From an uncultured Lachnospiraceae bacterium (GTDB lineage: Bacteria; Bacillota; Clostridia; Lachnospirales; Lachnospiraceae): DNA of 15,239 bases. The notes under the pieces were generated by a model. That model saw only the letters and a program-made list of their open reading frames with translations. It had not been told where the DNA came from and did no database searches. This document shows, one piece after another, positions 5,774-13,052 of this stretch. The translations under genes were made by a program, and so were the position numbers. How positions within the stretch are numbered: the stretch's first letter is position 1; each line of letters begins with the position of its first letter. The stretch lies in the NCBI GenBank assembly GCA_946538445.1, contig CAMNGO010000030.1:1-15239 (forward strand), written 5' to 3'.

Positions 5774-6289
5774 TTAATCCATATCACCAAATTCCTGTTT
5801 TATCACCGGATCTAATCTTTTGATCAGCCAGCCGCTTAAGATACCTACCAGGATTCCTGCAGCAAGGCCCGAGATGATCAGGACCGGCAGATAGTAGCCC
5901 AGGGATGTGGTCTCCAGTACGGCGATAGCCACCAGGATCTGTCCTACATTATGAAAGACTCCTCCCGCCACGCTGACTCCCAGACACCCGAAGAAATCTG
6001 TCTTCTTAAGAAGGATCATGACCAGAATGCTCAGAGCAGCTCCTGCCGCACTGTATACCATGGCGAAACCACTTCCGAAAAGGATTCCGGACAGGAGAAT
6101 CCTGACCAGGCTGATCAGGACTGCTGCCTTCCATCCCACACAGTAAAGCATGACCATGGTCACGATATTGGCCAGACCCATCTTGACTCCGGGGATTCCA
6201 AGATTAATGGGAATCAACCGTTCCAGGTAGCTTGCCACCAGAGCCAGGGCGAGGAATAATCCGTAAAATGCCACTTTTTTTGTCTTCAT
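5774..6289 (-). CDS. Gx transporter family protein (Pfam Hpre_diP_synt_I, 'heptaprenyl diphosphate synthase component I')
   Basis: This 171-residue, almost entirely hydrophobic protein has about five or six membrane segments, roughly at residues 6-24, 38-56, 58-72, 76-95, 104-126 and 132-155. Features typical of the family are the N-terminal ALALVASYLERLIP, the loop GIPGVKMGLANIV, and GSGFAMVYSAAGAALS with GGVFHNVGQ further on. The family resembles ECF-transporter S components and is often encoded beside a NusG-II-domain protein or isoprenoid genes. Neither is here, so the substrate cannot be named. The old 'heptaprenyl synthase' label should be treated as unproven. The ATG (6289-6287) immediately abuts the methyltransferase stop, with a GGGAG SD, and a terminator follows. 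Confidence 0.88.
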   Translation of the reverse strand: MKTKKVAFYGLFLALALVASYLERLIPINLGIPGVKMGLANIVTMVMLYCVGWKAAVLISLVRILLSGILFGSGFAMVYSAAGAALSILVMILLKKTDFFGCLGVSVAGGVFHNVGQILVAIAVLETTSLGYYLPVLIISGLAAGILVGILSGWLIKRLDPVIKQEFGDMD

Positions 6290-7150
6290 TTATCTCTCCC
6301 ATCTCCCGGATGCGCCACAGGGAAGGACCAGCCCGTTCACGGATACCGGCAGACCGATCTCTCCGGCTTCGGTTTTCCCACCGTGTTTCTTCTCGATAGC
6401 CGTGCCCAGCATATAGGCGAGGACTGCAGGCTGCAGGCCTGTGGTGTATGAATTGATCAGGAAGAACAGGGGATCTTTACTAAGCAGTTTTTCACATAAC
6501 TCTACCAACGGAAAGATCTTATCCTCGATCTTCCAGATCTCCCCTTTCGGTCCTCTTCCATAAGAAGGAGGATCCATGATGATTCCATCATAATGATTGC
6601 CCCTGCGAATCTCCCGCTCCACAAATTTCACACAGTCATCCACCAGCCAGCGGATCGGTCTGTCACCCAGACCGGAAACCTGCGCATTCTCCTTGGCCCA
6701 GGTCACCATACCCTTGGAGGCATCCACGTGAGTCACACTGGCTCCGGCAGCCGCAGCCGCCAGGCTGGCTCCCCCTGTGTAAGCGAAGAGGTTCAGAACC
6801 TTGACGGGCCGTCCGGCTTCCTTGATCTTCCGGGAAAACCAGTCCCAGTTTACAGCCTGTTCGGGAAAGAGTCCCGTATGTTTAAAGCTGAAAGGTTTCA
6901 GGCGGAATGTCAAATCTCTGTAATGAATATCCCATTGATTGGGAAGGTCGAAGAATTCCCACTCACCGCCTCCCCGGTTACTTCTGTGATAATGTGCGTT
7001 TAATCTTCTCCAGCGGGAATCCTTTTTCTCTGTCTGCCAGATTACCTGGGGATCCGGGCGAAGCAAAATATATTTTCCCCACCTTTCCAGTTTCTCTCCG
7101 GAAGAACAGTCAATCACTTCATATTCTTTCCATTTATCTGCAAGCCACAT
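6290..7150 (-). CDS. Class I SAM-dependent methyltransferase, RlmI/RlmK-like (COG1092 type)
   Basis: This 286-residue protein has a Rossmann methyltransferase core. Motif I is VLNLFAYTGGASL at about 118-130, the acidic ribose-binding residue is D143 in HVDASK, and the catalytic-loop motif DPPSYGRGP lies at 193-201, as in the 23S rRNA m5C/m7G enzymes RlmI and RlmK. An N-terminal segment of about 90 residues has FKHTGLFPEQAVNW just before the core, but no PUA domain is visible, unlike RlmI. A nucleic-acid substrate, probably rRNA, is likely, but the exact base is unknown. The ATG (7150-7148) has an AAGGAG SD. The stop codon abuts the Gx gene, so the two form one transcript from the promoter at 7182-7211. 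Confidence 0.85.
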   Translation of the reverse strand: MWLADKWKEYEVIDCSSGEKLERWGKYILLRPDPQVIWQTEKKDSRWRRLNAHYHRSNRGGGEWEFFDLPNQWDIHYRDLTFRLKPFSFKHTGLFPEQAVNWDWFSRKIKEAGRPVKVLNLFAYTGGASLAAAAAGASVTHVDASKGMVTWAKENAQVSGLGDRPIRWLVDDCVKFVEREIRRGNHYDGIIMDPPSYGRGPKGEIWKIEDKIFPLVELCEKLLSKDPLFFLINSYTTGLQPAVLAYMLGTAIEKKHGGKTEAGEIGLPVSVNGLVLPCGASGRWER

Positions 7151-7181
7151 ATTGTAAACTCCTTTTTTCTATATGCGTTTT

Positions 7182-7211
7182 ATACTAACACAGGTCCCTC
7201 GGTTCTGGCAA
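7182..7211 (-). promoter_or_regulatory. Extended -10 promoter for the methyltransferase-Gx unit
   Basis: TTGCCA (7211-7206) and TAGTAT (7187-7182) lie 18 bases apart on the minus strand, with TG one base before the -10 (TGTTAGTAT). A perfect inverted repeat, CACAGGT (7222-7216) / ACCTGTG (7195-7189), brackets the -35 box, with one arm just upstream of it and the other reaching the -10. It could be an operator. No U-tract follows it, so it does not look like a terminator for the gene ending at 7237. Confidence 0.6.
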
Positions 7212-7236
7212 GAATACCTGTGGCAGCCTCGGAAGT

Positions 7237-9612
7237 TCAATTTAGATTCTTCCTTATATAAGGGGGCATGATTCCGAATTTAATCCTGAGCTTACCGGAG
7301 ACTCCCAATTGCTCATACAAGGAACGGGCCTCTTCTTCAAAGAAGGGCACGACCTTGTTTGCTTCCTTCCAGTCGATTCCCTGTTCACGGTAGATGGCCT
7401 TCTGCCGTAACAATCCGGCCTGGCGGAGAAGTCTTCGGTCCACGGAGGGGTGTCGGTGAATCCATCGTCTCTCCCAGGTGGTCAGACGGTTGTCCTCTTC
7501 CATCCTCTTTTTCTCCTCCCGGTTTTCCTCAAGTTCATAAAGAAGGATCATACAGTACCGGTACCAGCCAATCACGCACTTATCCGGATGAATACTGCGG
7601 GTGACTGCCCGGTGAGCACGCCAGGCCCTGAATCGGAGGATGATCATTAAGATGAAAAGAAGCAATATTACTCCTGCTGCTGCCAGCAGCTTTCTGACAG
7701 GTCCGGTATCCACGACCTGTGATTCCGTCCCGGACCCGGAACCGCTATCCTTTCTCTCATCCGATGAACCCTTCATTTCTTCCGGACTGGTCTGGGTGGT
7801 TTCGGATGGCACCGTCTCTGTCTTCTCTTCCTTCTTAGTGTATTCCTCTCCCCCATCTTCCATGATTGTATCTTCTTTTATGGTTTCCAGGTAAGAAGGC
7901 ATCTTATCCTGGTATTCTTCCATCACCTCCACAGGAATCCAGCCATAGTCCGTCAGATAAATCTCCGGCCAGGCGTGGGCATCTTCCTGGGTCAATTCTT
8001 TTTTATGGTCGGTCAGATAACCCTCCACATATCGGGAGGGTATCCCATAATATCGAAAGAGCATGACAGCAATGGTGGCATATTGGACATCATATCCCCG
8101 GGGATTCTCGTCCAGAAACCATCTGACAAAATCCTGATCCTGACCCACGACCCCGGGATTTTCATCATAAGACACATTCTCACCGATCCATTTCCTGATC
8201 TTCTTTAAGACGGAGAGGGGGTCCTCCACTCCCTCCGTGCTCTTCCCCCCCAGCTTTCGTCTCAGATCTTCCTTGACATCTATGGGAAGAGTCAGACAGG
8301 TCCGGTTCACATACTCTTCGTAAGCCTTATAATAATGAGACGAATCTGCATCCTGCCCGGAATGGGATTTCATGTTCCCTGCCAGGCATTGTTCCGTCTC
8401 GACCTCGTATCTTCTACGACCCAGCAGGCCCCTGGCCAGAATCGATTCCCCAGTGGTATAAACACCCAGATGATAGCTTGCCATCTGTTCCGGTCTTGTG
8501 GTCAATTCGTAGGGCAGATAGAGGTATTTCCTGCTGGCGTGAACATTGCGGATGCGCAGCCTGCGGCTGTTGCCGGTTCCTGCCTGGTCAGATAAGGCAT
8601 TCCAACCGGAATCATTTTTCTCGTGAAGCCAGCTTAGAAATTCCTTCTCCCCTCCACCCAGGATGCCTGCCTCCAGATCCCGCAAAGTCTGGTCGTCGGC
8701 CACCCAGGCATTATCCCTGTAAACGGTTCCCACATATCCCTTCAGATAATAGGTGTCCACAGAATCTCCCTCGATGATCAGGGCCAGGTCCCGGTTTCGG
8801 TTTATGGAACCGGCTTTTTCGAGGTGCCCTTCCGGCAAGACAGCCCTGGCCTGTCCATAGCGGAAATCAGTCCAGGCCTTTCTCCAGCCTTCCTCTGATG
8901 ACAGACCGGATGCCAGGAATGTTATGATGGTGAGAATGATGAGAGGCAAGGCTAGCAGAATGGCCCCCTCCAGGGAATATATGTACACCAGCAGATACCA
9001 GAACAGACTGAGGATCAGCCAGATAGCTCCTTCTCCGCTCCCGACCCTCATCTCTGCCAGCAACATAAGGGGCAGAAGTAAAAACAGAAGGGAAAAAGGT
9101 ATCTTCCTGCCCAGGATGAAAAGCTTCACAAAAAGCAGGATCCACAGGGAGAAAAAGAAGTAAGCCAAGGTCTTTTCAGACAGAGGAACCTGTCTGCTCC
9201 CCGATAATAAGAAATGAATTCCCTTCTGGGCCAGACGAATCGAAGCATCATGGCAGAGTCCCAGGGCTCCCTCCCTGACCGGGGGAAGGAAAAAGGCAGC
9301 CAGGGGACATAACCCCATTACAAGATAAAGTATCTTCTTATATATAATTTGATTAAAAACCGGAAGTTCCGGAAGCAGAAACTCCAGAAAAGCTGCAATT
9401 AGGAATAGAACGCCAAAGCAGACTGTTTTCCCATATTCCAGGCCTCCCAGGGACCCCAGCCATCCGGTCAGTATGACAGTCCCCAACCACAGGATCAAAA
9501 AATATCTCCCCTGATCCATCCGGTCTGTTTTCCCTTTCCGTATGGTTACAAGGAGATTCCCCGGTGAATTTCTTTTTCCTGAGCCTTTCCTTGTTGGCTT
9601 AACTAACTTCAT
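7237..9612 (-). CDS. Membrane-bound transglutaminase-like domain protein, catalytic Cys replaced by Asp
   Basis: This protein has 791 residues from the ATG at 9612, which has an AAGGAAGG SD 7-8 bases upstream. A start at 9690 would overlap DUF58 by 92 bases and is unlikely. Seven membrane segments occupy about 37-235. An extracytoplasmic region follows, with a transglutaminase core at about 465-565, an acidic Ser/Thr-rich linker at 585-635, an eighth membrane helix at 641-660 and a cytosolic charged helical tail. The core has RGYDVQYATIAVMLFRYYGI (505-524) and AHAWPEIYL (545-553) with GWIPVEV. Family members normally have Cys where D508 stands; H546 is present, and E562 aligns with the third, usually Asp, position. 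Catalysis by the usual thiol mechanism is therefore doubtful. It overlaps DUF58 by 14 bases and belongs to the MoxR-DUF58-transglutaminase trio. The natural substrate is unknown; a role in the cell envelope is inferred. Confidence 0.87.
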   Translation of the reverse strand: MKLVKPTRKGSGKRNSPGNLLVTIRKGKTDRMDQGRYFLILWLGTVILTGWLGSLGGLEYGKTVCFGVLFLIAAFLEFLLPELPVFNQIIYKKILYLVMGLCPLAAFFLPPVREGALGLCHDASIRLAQKGIHFLLSGSRQVPLSEKTLAYFFFSLWILLFVKLFILGRKIPFSLLFLLLPLMLLAEMRVGSGEGAIWLILSLFWYLLVYIYSLEGAILLALPLIILTIITFLASGLSSEEGWRKAWTDFRYGQARAVLPEGHLEKAGSINRNRDLALIIEGDSVDTYYLKGYVGTVYRDNAWVADDQTLRDLEAGILGGGEKEFLSWLHEKNDSGWNALSDQAGTGNSRRLRIRNVHASRKYLYLPYELTTRPEQMASYHLGVYTTGESILARGLLGRRRYEVETEQCLAGNMKSHSGQDADSSHYYKAYEEYVNRTCLTLPIDVKEDLRRKLGGKSTEGVEDPLSVLKKIRKWIGENVSYDENPGVVGQDQDFVRWFLDENPRGYDVQYATIAVMLFRYYGIPSRYVEGYLTDHKKELTQEDAHAWPEIYLTDYGWIPVEVMEEYQDKMPSYLETIKEDTIMEDGGEEYTKKEEKTETVPSETTQTSPEEMKGSSDERKDSGSGSGTESQVVDTGPVRKLLAAAGVILLLFILMIILRFRAWRAHRAVTRSIHPDKCVIGWYRYCMILLYELEENREEKKRMEEDNRLTTWERRWIHRHPSVDRRLLRQAGLLRQKAIYREQGIDWKEANKVVPFFEEEARSLYEQLGVSGKLRIKFGIMPPYIRKNLN

Positions 9613-10675
9613 TCCACAACCTTCCTTGCAGAGGATTCCGGACCCTGTCCAGGTAATCCTCTCCGTCCACGGAGTACAGACCGTAGACATCTTTTTCGTT
9701 GTAACTCATATAATATATGTAAGTATCCTTTTTTTCTTCCGTATCAACCCGGAATAAGATATGAAAAAGAGGATCCAGCAATTCTTCCAACATGGTTTCC
9801 CGGTCAACCCGGTACTCCTGTGCTTCCACTCCCCCGTTCTTCCAGCAAAGGATATGGGGGATCCCCTGATTCTGAAGGGTCAGAAAGCAGGAAAAATAAT
9901 CCTCCATCAGAGTGTCAATCCGATCGATATCAAGATCGGGAAGTCCGGTATCCAGGAATAATCTGGGGGTTCTTCCCATAGGCAGACCCAGTTCTCTCAC
10001 CATAATCTCTCCACTCTTCTCCGTCAGTTTCCAATGGATATGTTTCATGGAATCCCCATCACGATAGGGACGGATACCCTGGTATAAACCGGGGTCAAAT
10101 CCGGCATGCGCTTCCATTATTTTCTCGCCCTCCGGATCCAGATCCTGCAATGAAGGGAACTCCACTGTCATCACCCGGGTGTCCGGCAGTACCATCAGGC
10201 TTTTCTTCACGGATGACAATATGGTCTTCTTTCCGATTCCAAACAGGCCATAGATGGAGGCCTCTAAGAGATCAAACTCCATCATCCCCAGGTAAGGAGT
10301 CCTCACGTCGAAGACAGCAACCCCTTCCTCCCCTACCATCAGTTTTATGGGAAGGATGATTTCTTCCTTCTCTTCATCGTACAGCCTGGAGATGCGAATC
10401 CTGGCCTCCCCGTGGAACAGAGGAATCCGGCCTTCCTGAACCACGTAAAGATACCCGGTCACCTTGTCGCCTTTACGACAGGTGCCCGGCAGTTCAAAGG
10501 CACAGGGAAGGGTTTCCGGCAGGCACCTATAATATAGGAAAGAAATGCACAAAGTGATTCCGCAAAAGAGGATATAATAAATGAAGATCTCTATCCCCAG
10601 ATAGCTGGACAGAGCAAAACCTGCCACAAATAAAAGCAGGATATTACGGATATTTTCTCTCATTGGTCCCCTCAT
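9599..10675 (-). CDS. DUF58 domain-containing membrane-anchored protein
   Basis: This 358-residue protein has two adjacent N-terminal membrane helices (about 10-24 and 27-48). A beta-rich segment follows, then the DUF58 signature RPYRDGDSMKHIHWKLTEKS running into GEIMVRE (202-228), followed by a vWA-like fold region with LFLDTG at 239-244. DUF58 proteins are regular partners of MoxR ATPases and transglutaminases. MoxR is thought to remodel or assemble such complexes. The ATG at 10675 overlaps the moxR stop (ATGA). A second ATG at 10663 (MRENIRN) has a GAGGGG sequence four bases before it and could be the true start, making 354 residues. It is translationally coupled on both sides. Confidence 0.9.
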   Translation of the reverse strand: MRGPMRENIRNILLLFVAGFALSSYLGIEIFIYYILFCGITLCISFLYYRCLPETLPCAFELPGTCRKGDKVTGYLYVVQEGRIPLFHGEARIRISRLYDEEKEEIILPIKLMVGEEGVAVFDVRTPYLGMMEFDLLEASIYGLFGIGKKTILSSVKKSLMVLPDTRVMTVEFPSLQDLDPEGEKIMEAHAGFDPGLYQGIRPYRDGDSMKHIHWKLTEKSGEIMVRELGLPMGRTPRLFLDTGLPDLDIDRIDTLMEDYFSCFLTLQNQGIPHILCWKNGGVEAQEYRVDRETMLEELLDPLFHILFRVDTEEKKDTYIYYMSYNEKDVYGLYSVDGEDYLDRVRNPLQGRLWNEVS

Positions 10676-11613
10676 TTTCGTGTTCTCAGATCCGGAACCT
10701 TAACAGATGCCAGGATTTCCTTCATGATGTTTTCTACCGCGCCTTCCTGGAGGCGGGCTCTTGCCTTCAGGATAATCCGGTGCCCGAACACTTCCCGGAT
10801 GACCATTTGTACATCCTCCGGAATAACATAATCCCTTCCGGACAGATAAGCCCCTGCCTTGGCCATCTTGCAAAGAGCCAGGGATCCCCTGGGACTCACA
10901 CCTACTTCCACCTGATCATGGTCTCTGCTGGCCGCTGCCAGCATAGCGATATATTGATAGATCAGGGGCGAAACTTCCGTGCCGGTAATCTCCTCTTTGA
11001 TCGTCTTTATTTCTTCCTCCATGAGGACCCTTTTCACCGAATCCAGAGGATTCGCAAATCCACGGTCCTGCATCAGATGAATTTCTTCTTTCAGGTCCGG
11101 ATACCCCATGGACAGCATGACCATAAACCGGTCCAGCTGGGATTGAGGAAGAGTCTGGGTTCCCGCAGAACCGGTGGGGTTCTGGGTAGCAATCACGAAG
11201 AAGGGATCCGGCAGATCATAGGTATAGCCATCCACAGTGACCTGTTTCTCCTCCATGGCCTCCAGGAGGGCAGACTGGGTCCTGCTGGAGGTACGGTTCA
11301 GCTCATCCGCCAGTAAAACCTGGGTCATCACAGCGCCGGGACGATAGGCAAATGTGCCTGATTCCCTGTCATAATAATAGTAGCCCATCACATCGGAGGG
11401 CATCACATCCGGCGTGAACTGGATCCTCCGGTAGTCCAGTCCCAGAGCTTTTGAAAAAGCAAGTGCCATGGTGGTCTTTCCCACCCCCGGGACATCCTGC
11501 AATAACACATGCCCATCCGACAAAAAAGCCATAAGCACCTTTCTGGTGACGCTTTCCTTACCGATAATAACCTGATTCACTTCCTGCAACACGTCTCTGA
11601 CTCTATGATTCAT
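10672..11613 (-). CDS. MoxR-family AAA+ ATPase
   Basis: This 313-residue protein is the expected size for MoxR. It has Walker A DVPGVGKTT (40-48), Walker B VLLADELNR (99-107), sensor 1 IATQNPT with N145, an arginine-finger LDRF (R162) and the sensor-2 region SPRGSLAL (R242). MoxR ATPases act as chaperone-like motors in the cytoplasm and are usually encoded with DUF58 and vWA or transglutaminase proteins, as here. I chose the ATG at 11613-11611, since CGGAGG (11626-11621) is 7 bases before it. An in-frame TTG at 11619 would be only one base from the SD. It lies 32 bases after the MocR gene and overlaps DUF58 by 4 bases. Confidence 0.94.
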   Translation of the reverse strand: MNHRVRDVLQEVNQVIIGKESVTRKVLMAFLSDGHVLLQDVPGVGKTTMALAFSKALGLDYRRIQFTPDVMPSDVMGYYYYDRESGTFAYRPGAVMTQVLLADELNRTSSRTQSALLEAMEEKQVTVDGYTYDLPDPFFVIATQNPTGSAGTQTLPQSQLDRFMVMLSMGYPDLKEEIHLMQDRGFANPLDSVKRVLMEEEIKTIKEEITGTEVSPLIYQYIAMLAAASRDHDQVEVGVSPRGSLALCKMAKAGAYLSGRDYVIPEDVQMVIREVFGHRIILKARARLQEGAVENIMKEILASVKVPDLRTRK

Positions 11614-11645
11614 GATCAATCCTCCGTGATTTCTTATTTATCATC

Positions 11646-13052
11646 TCATATCAAAGCCTCATATAGATGGGAGGCAATCTCCTCAATCCGGTCCAGTTTG
11701 ACAGATGAGTAATTCATGACAAATGTATTCTCGAACCGGTTTTCTTTTCCGATATAATAGCGTGATATAGGTACAAGCTTAATGCCATGTTCCAGAGCAC
11801 TTTCCACGATTTCTTCCTCCCCGCAGGGGCTTTTCATTTTCATAAGAAAATGTACACCTGCATCCTTCTCGGTGATGATGATCCGATCCCTCAAAGGTTC
11901 CTGTCGGAAAGTTTCCAGAATCCGATCCCTCTTGTTCTGGTAAAAGATGCGGAGCCGGTTTAAATGTTTCTCGAAACTTCCGTTGGCGATGAATTTCGCC
12001 AGGGTATACTGTTCAAAATTGGAGACAGTGCAGGAATAGAACCCCAGGGTCTCGTGAAAACGGGAAGCCAGAACCCCCGGCAAAACCATATAGCTGATAC
12101 GTACCGTGGAACAGAGGGTCTTAGTGAAGGTATTCATATAGATCACCTGATCGGACACATCGATACTCTGCAAGGTGGGGATGGGTTTTCCGCTTAACCT
12201 AAGCTCACTGTCATAATCATCTTCAATGATGATCCTGTCCTTCTTTTCGGAAGCCCATCTTAACAACTCATATCTGCGGCGGATGGGTGTGACGATCCCT
12301 GTGGGAAAATGATGGGAGGGGGAGATGTGGAGCACATCCACCTGTCTCTCCTCCAGGTCCTGTATGGATACCCCTTCCTTATCCATATCTACATAACAAA
12401 AAGGAACCTTTGTCCTTTCAAAGATATGAGCAATCTTATGGTATCCCGGATTCTCCAAACCATAGGTGATGTTCGCACCCAGAAGCTGAATCAGCAAACT
12501 ATAGAGATATTCCGTACCGGCCCCTACCACAATCTGTTCCGGACTTACCTCCATTCCCCGAAAAGCCCGAAGGTGGTCCGCAATACTTTGCCGCAGTTCC
12601 GGGATTCCGGCGCTGGGGGCATTGGTCATAAGCTGTTCCTGGTTTTCGCTCATAACCTCCCGCATGGCCTTGGCCCATATAGTAAAGGGGAAAGCCTGAG
12701 AATCCGTCTGATTACTGGAAAAATCAGCAAGATATTCTTTTCCGGAAGGAATAAGGATGGCAGGTTTTCGGTCGACTTTTGCCGGGTTTGTGTTCAGGAG
12801 CCTGATTTCTCTTACTTTGGACACATAAAATCCCCTTTTAGGCAGGGAATATATATAGCCTTCTGCCATAAGCTGGCCGTAAGCATTCTCCACTGTGATC
12901 ACACTGATTCCAAGATTTCTTGCGAAAGTCCGCTTCGATGGCAGTTTCTCATCAGGATGGAGTTTTCCTTCCAATATGTCTCTTTTGATGCATTTGTACA
13001 GATACTCATACATGGAATCAGATCCCATGTCAGTAAAACTATAGGTCAGCAT
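11646..13052 (-). CDS. MocR-type transcriptional regulator (GntR winged helix fused to a PLP-dependent aminotransferase fold)
   Basis: In this 468-residue protein, residues about 14-80 form a GntR-type winged helix (YKCIKRDILEGKLHPDEKLP and TFARNLGISVITVENAYGQL, ending GFYVSKV). A fold-type I aminotransferase domain follows from about 110. The PLP contacts visible are EDDYDSEL (277-284) and NTFTKTL with the Schiff-base Lys at K311. That is close to Lys312 of GabR, a known MocR member. The usual LRLGFA-like C-terminal motif reads FVMNYSS, without the Arg that often binds the substrate carboxylate. The ATG (13052) overlaps the amidase stop by one base (TAATG), with an AAGGAG SD. The effector is unknown; location suggests control of this envelope cluster, possibly of its own promoter. 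Confidence 0.92.
   Translation of the reverse strand: MLTYSFTDMGSDSMYEYLYKCIKRDILEGKLHPDEKLPSKRTFARNLGISVITVENAYGQLMAEGYIYSLPKRGFYVSKVREIRLLNTNPAKVDRKPAILIPSGKEYLADFSSNQTDSQAFPFTIWAKAMREVMSENQEQLMTNAPSAGIPELRQSIADHLRAFRGMEVSPEQIVVGAGTEYLYSLLIQLLGANITYGLENPGYHKIAHIFERTKVPFCYVDMDKEGVSIQDLEERQVDVLHISPSHHFPTGIVTPIRRRYELLRWASEKKDRIIIEDDYDSELRLSGKPIPTLQSIDVSDQVIYMNTFTKTLCSTVRISYMVLPGVLASRFHETLGFYSCTVSNFEQYTLAKFIANGSFEKHLNRLRIFYQNKRDRILETFRQEPLRDRIIITEKDAGVHFLMKMKSPCGEEEIVESALEHGIKLVPISRYYIGKENRFENTFVMNYSSVKLDRIEEIASHLYEALI

Noticed and set aside
7189..7222. Intrinsic terminator for the gene ending at 7237
   Set aside because: A 7-bp inverted repeat exists, but the loop is 20 bases and it is not followed by a T-tract on the minus strand. 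It fits an operator better.
9613..9690. 26-residue upstream extension of the transglutaminase-like protein
   Set aside because: It would overlap DUF58 by 92 bases. The ATG at 9612 has a good SD and a normal short overlap.
10663..11316. Plus-strand open frame of 217 codons opposite moxR
   Set aside because: Antisense to a clear AAA+ gene with intact motifs. The translation has no domain-like features.
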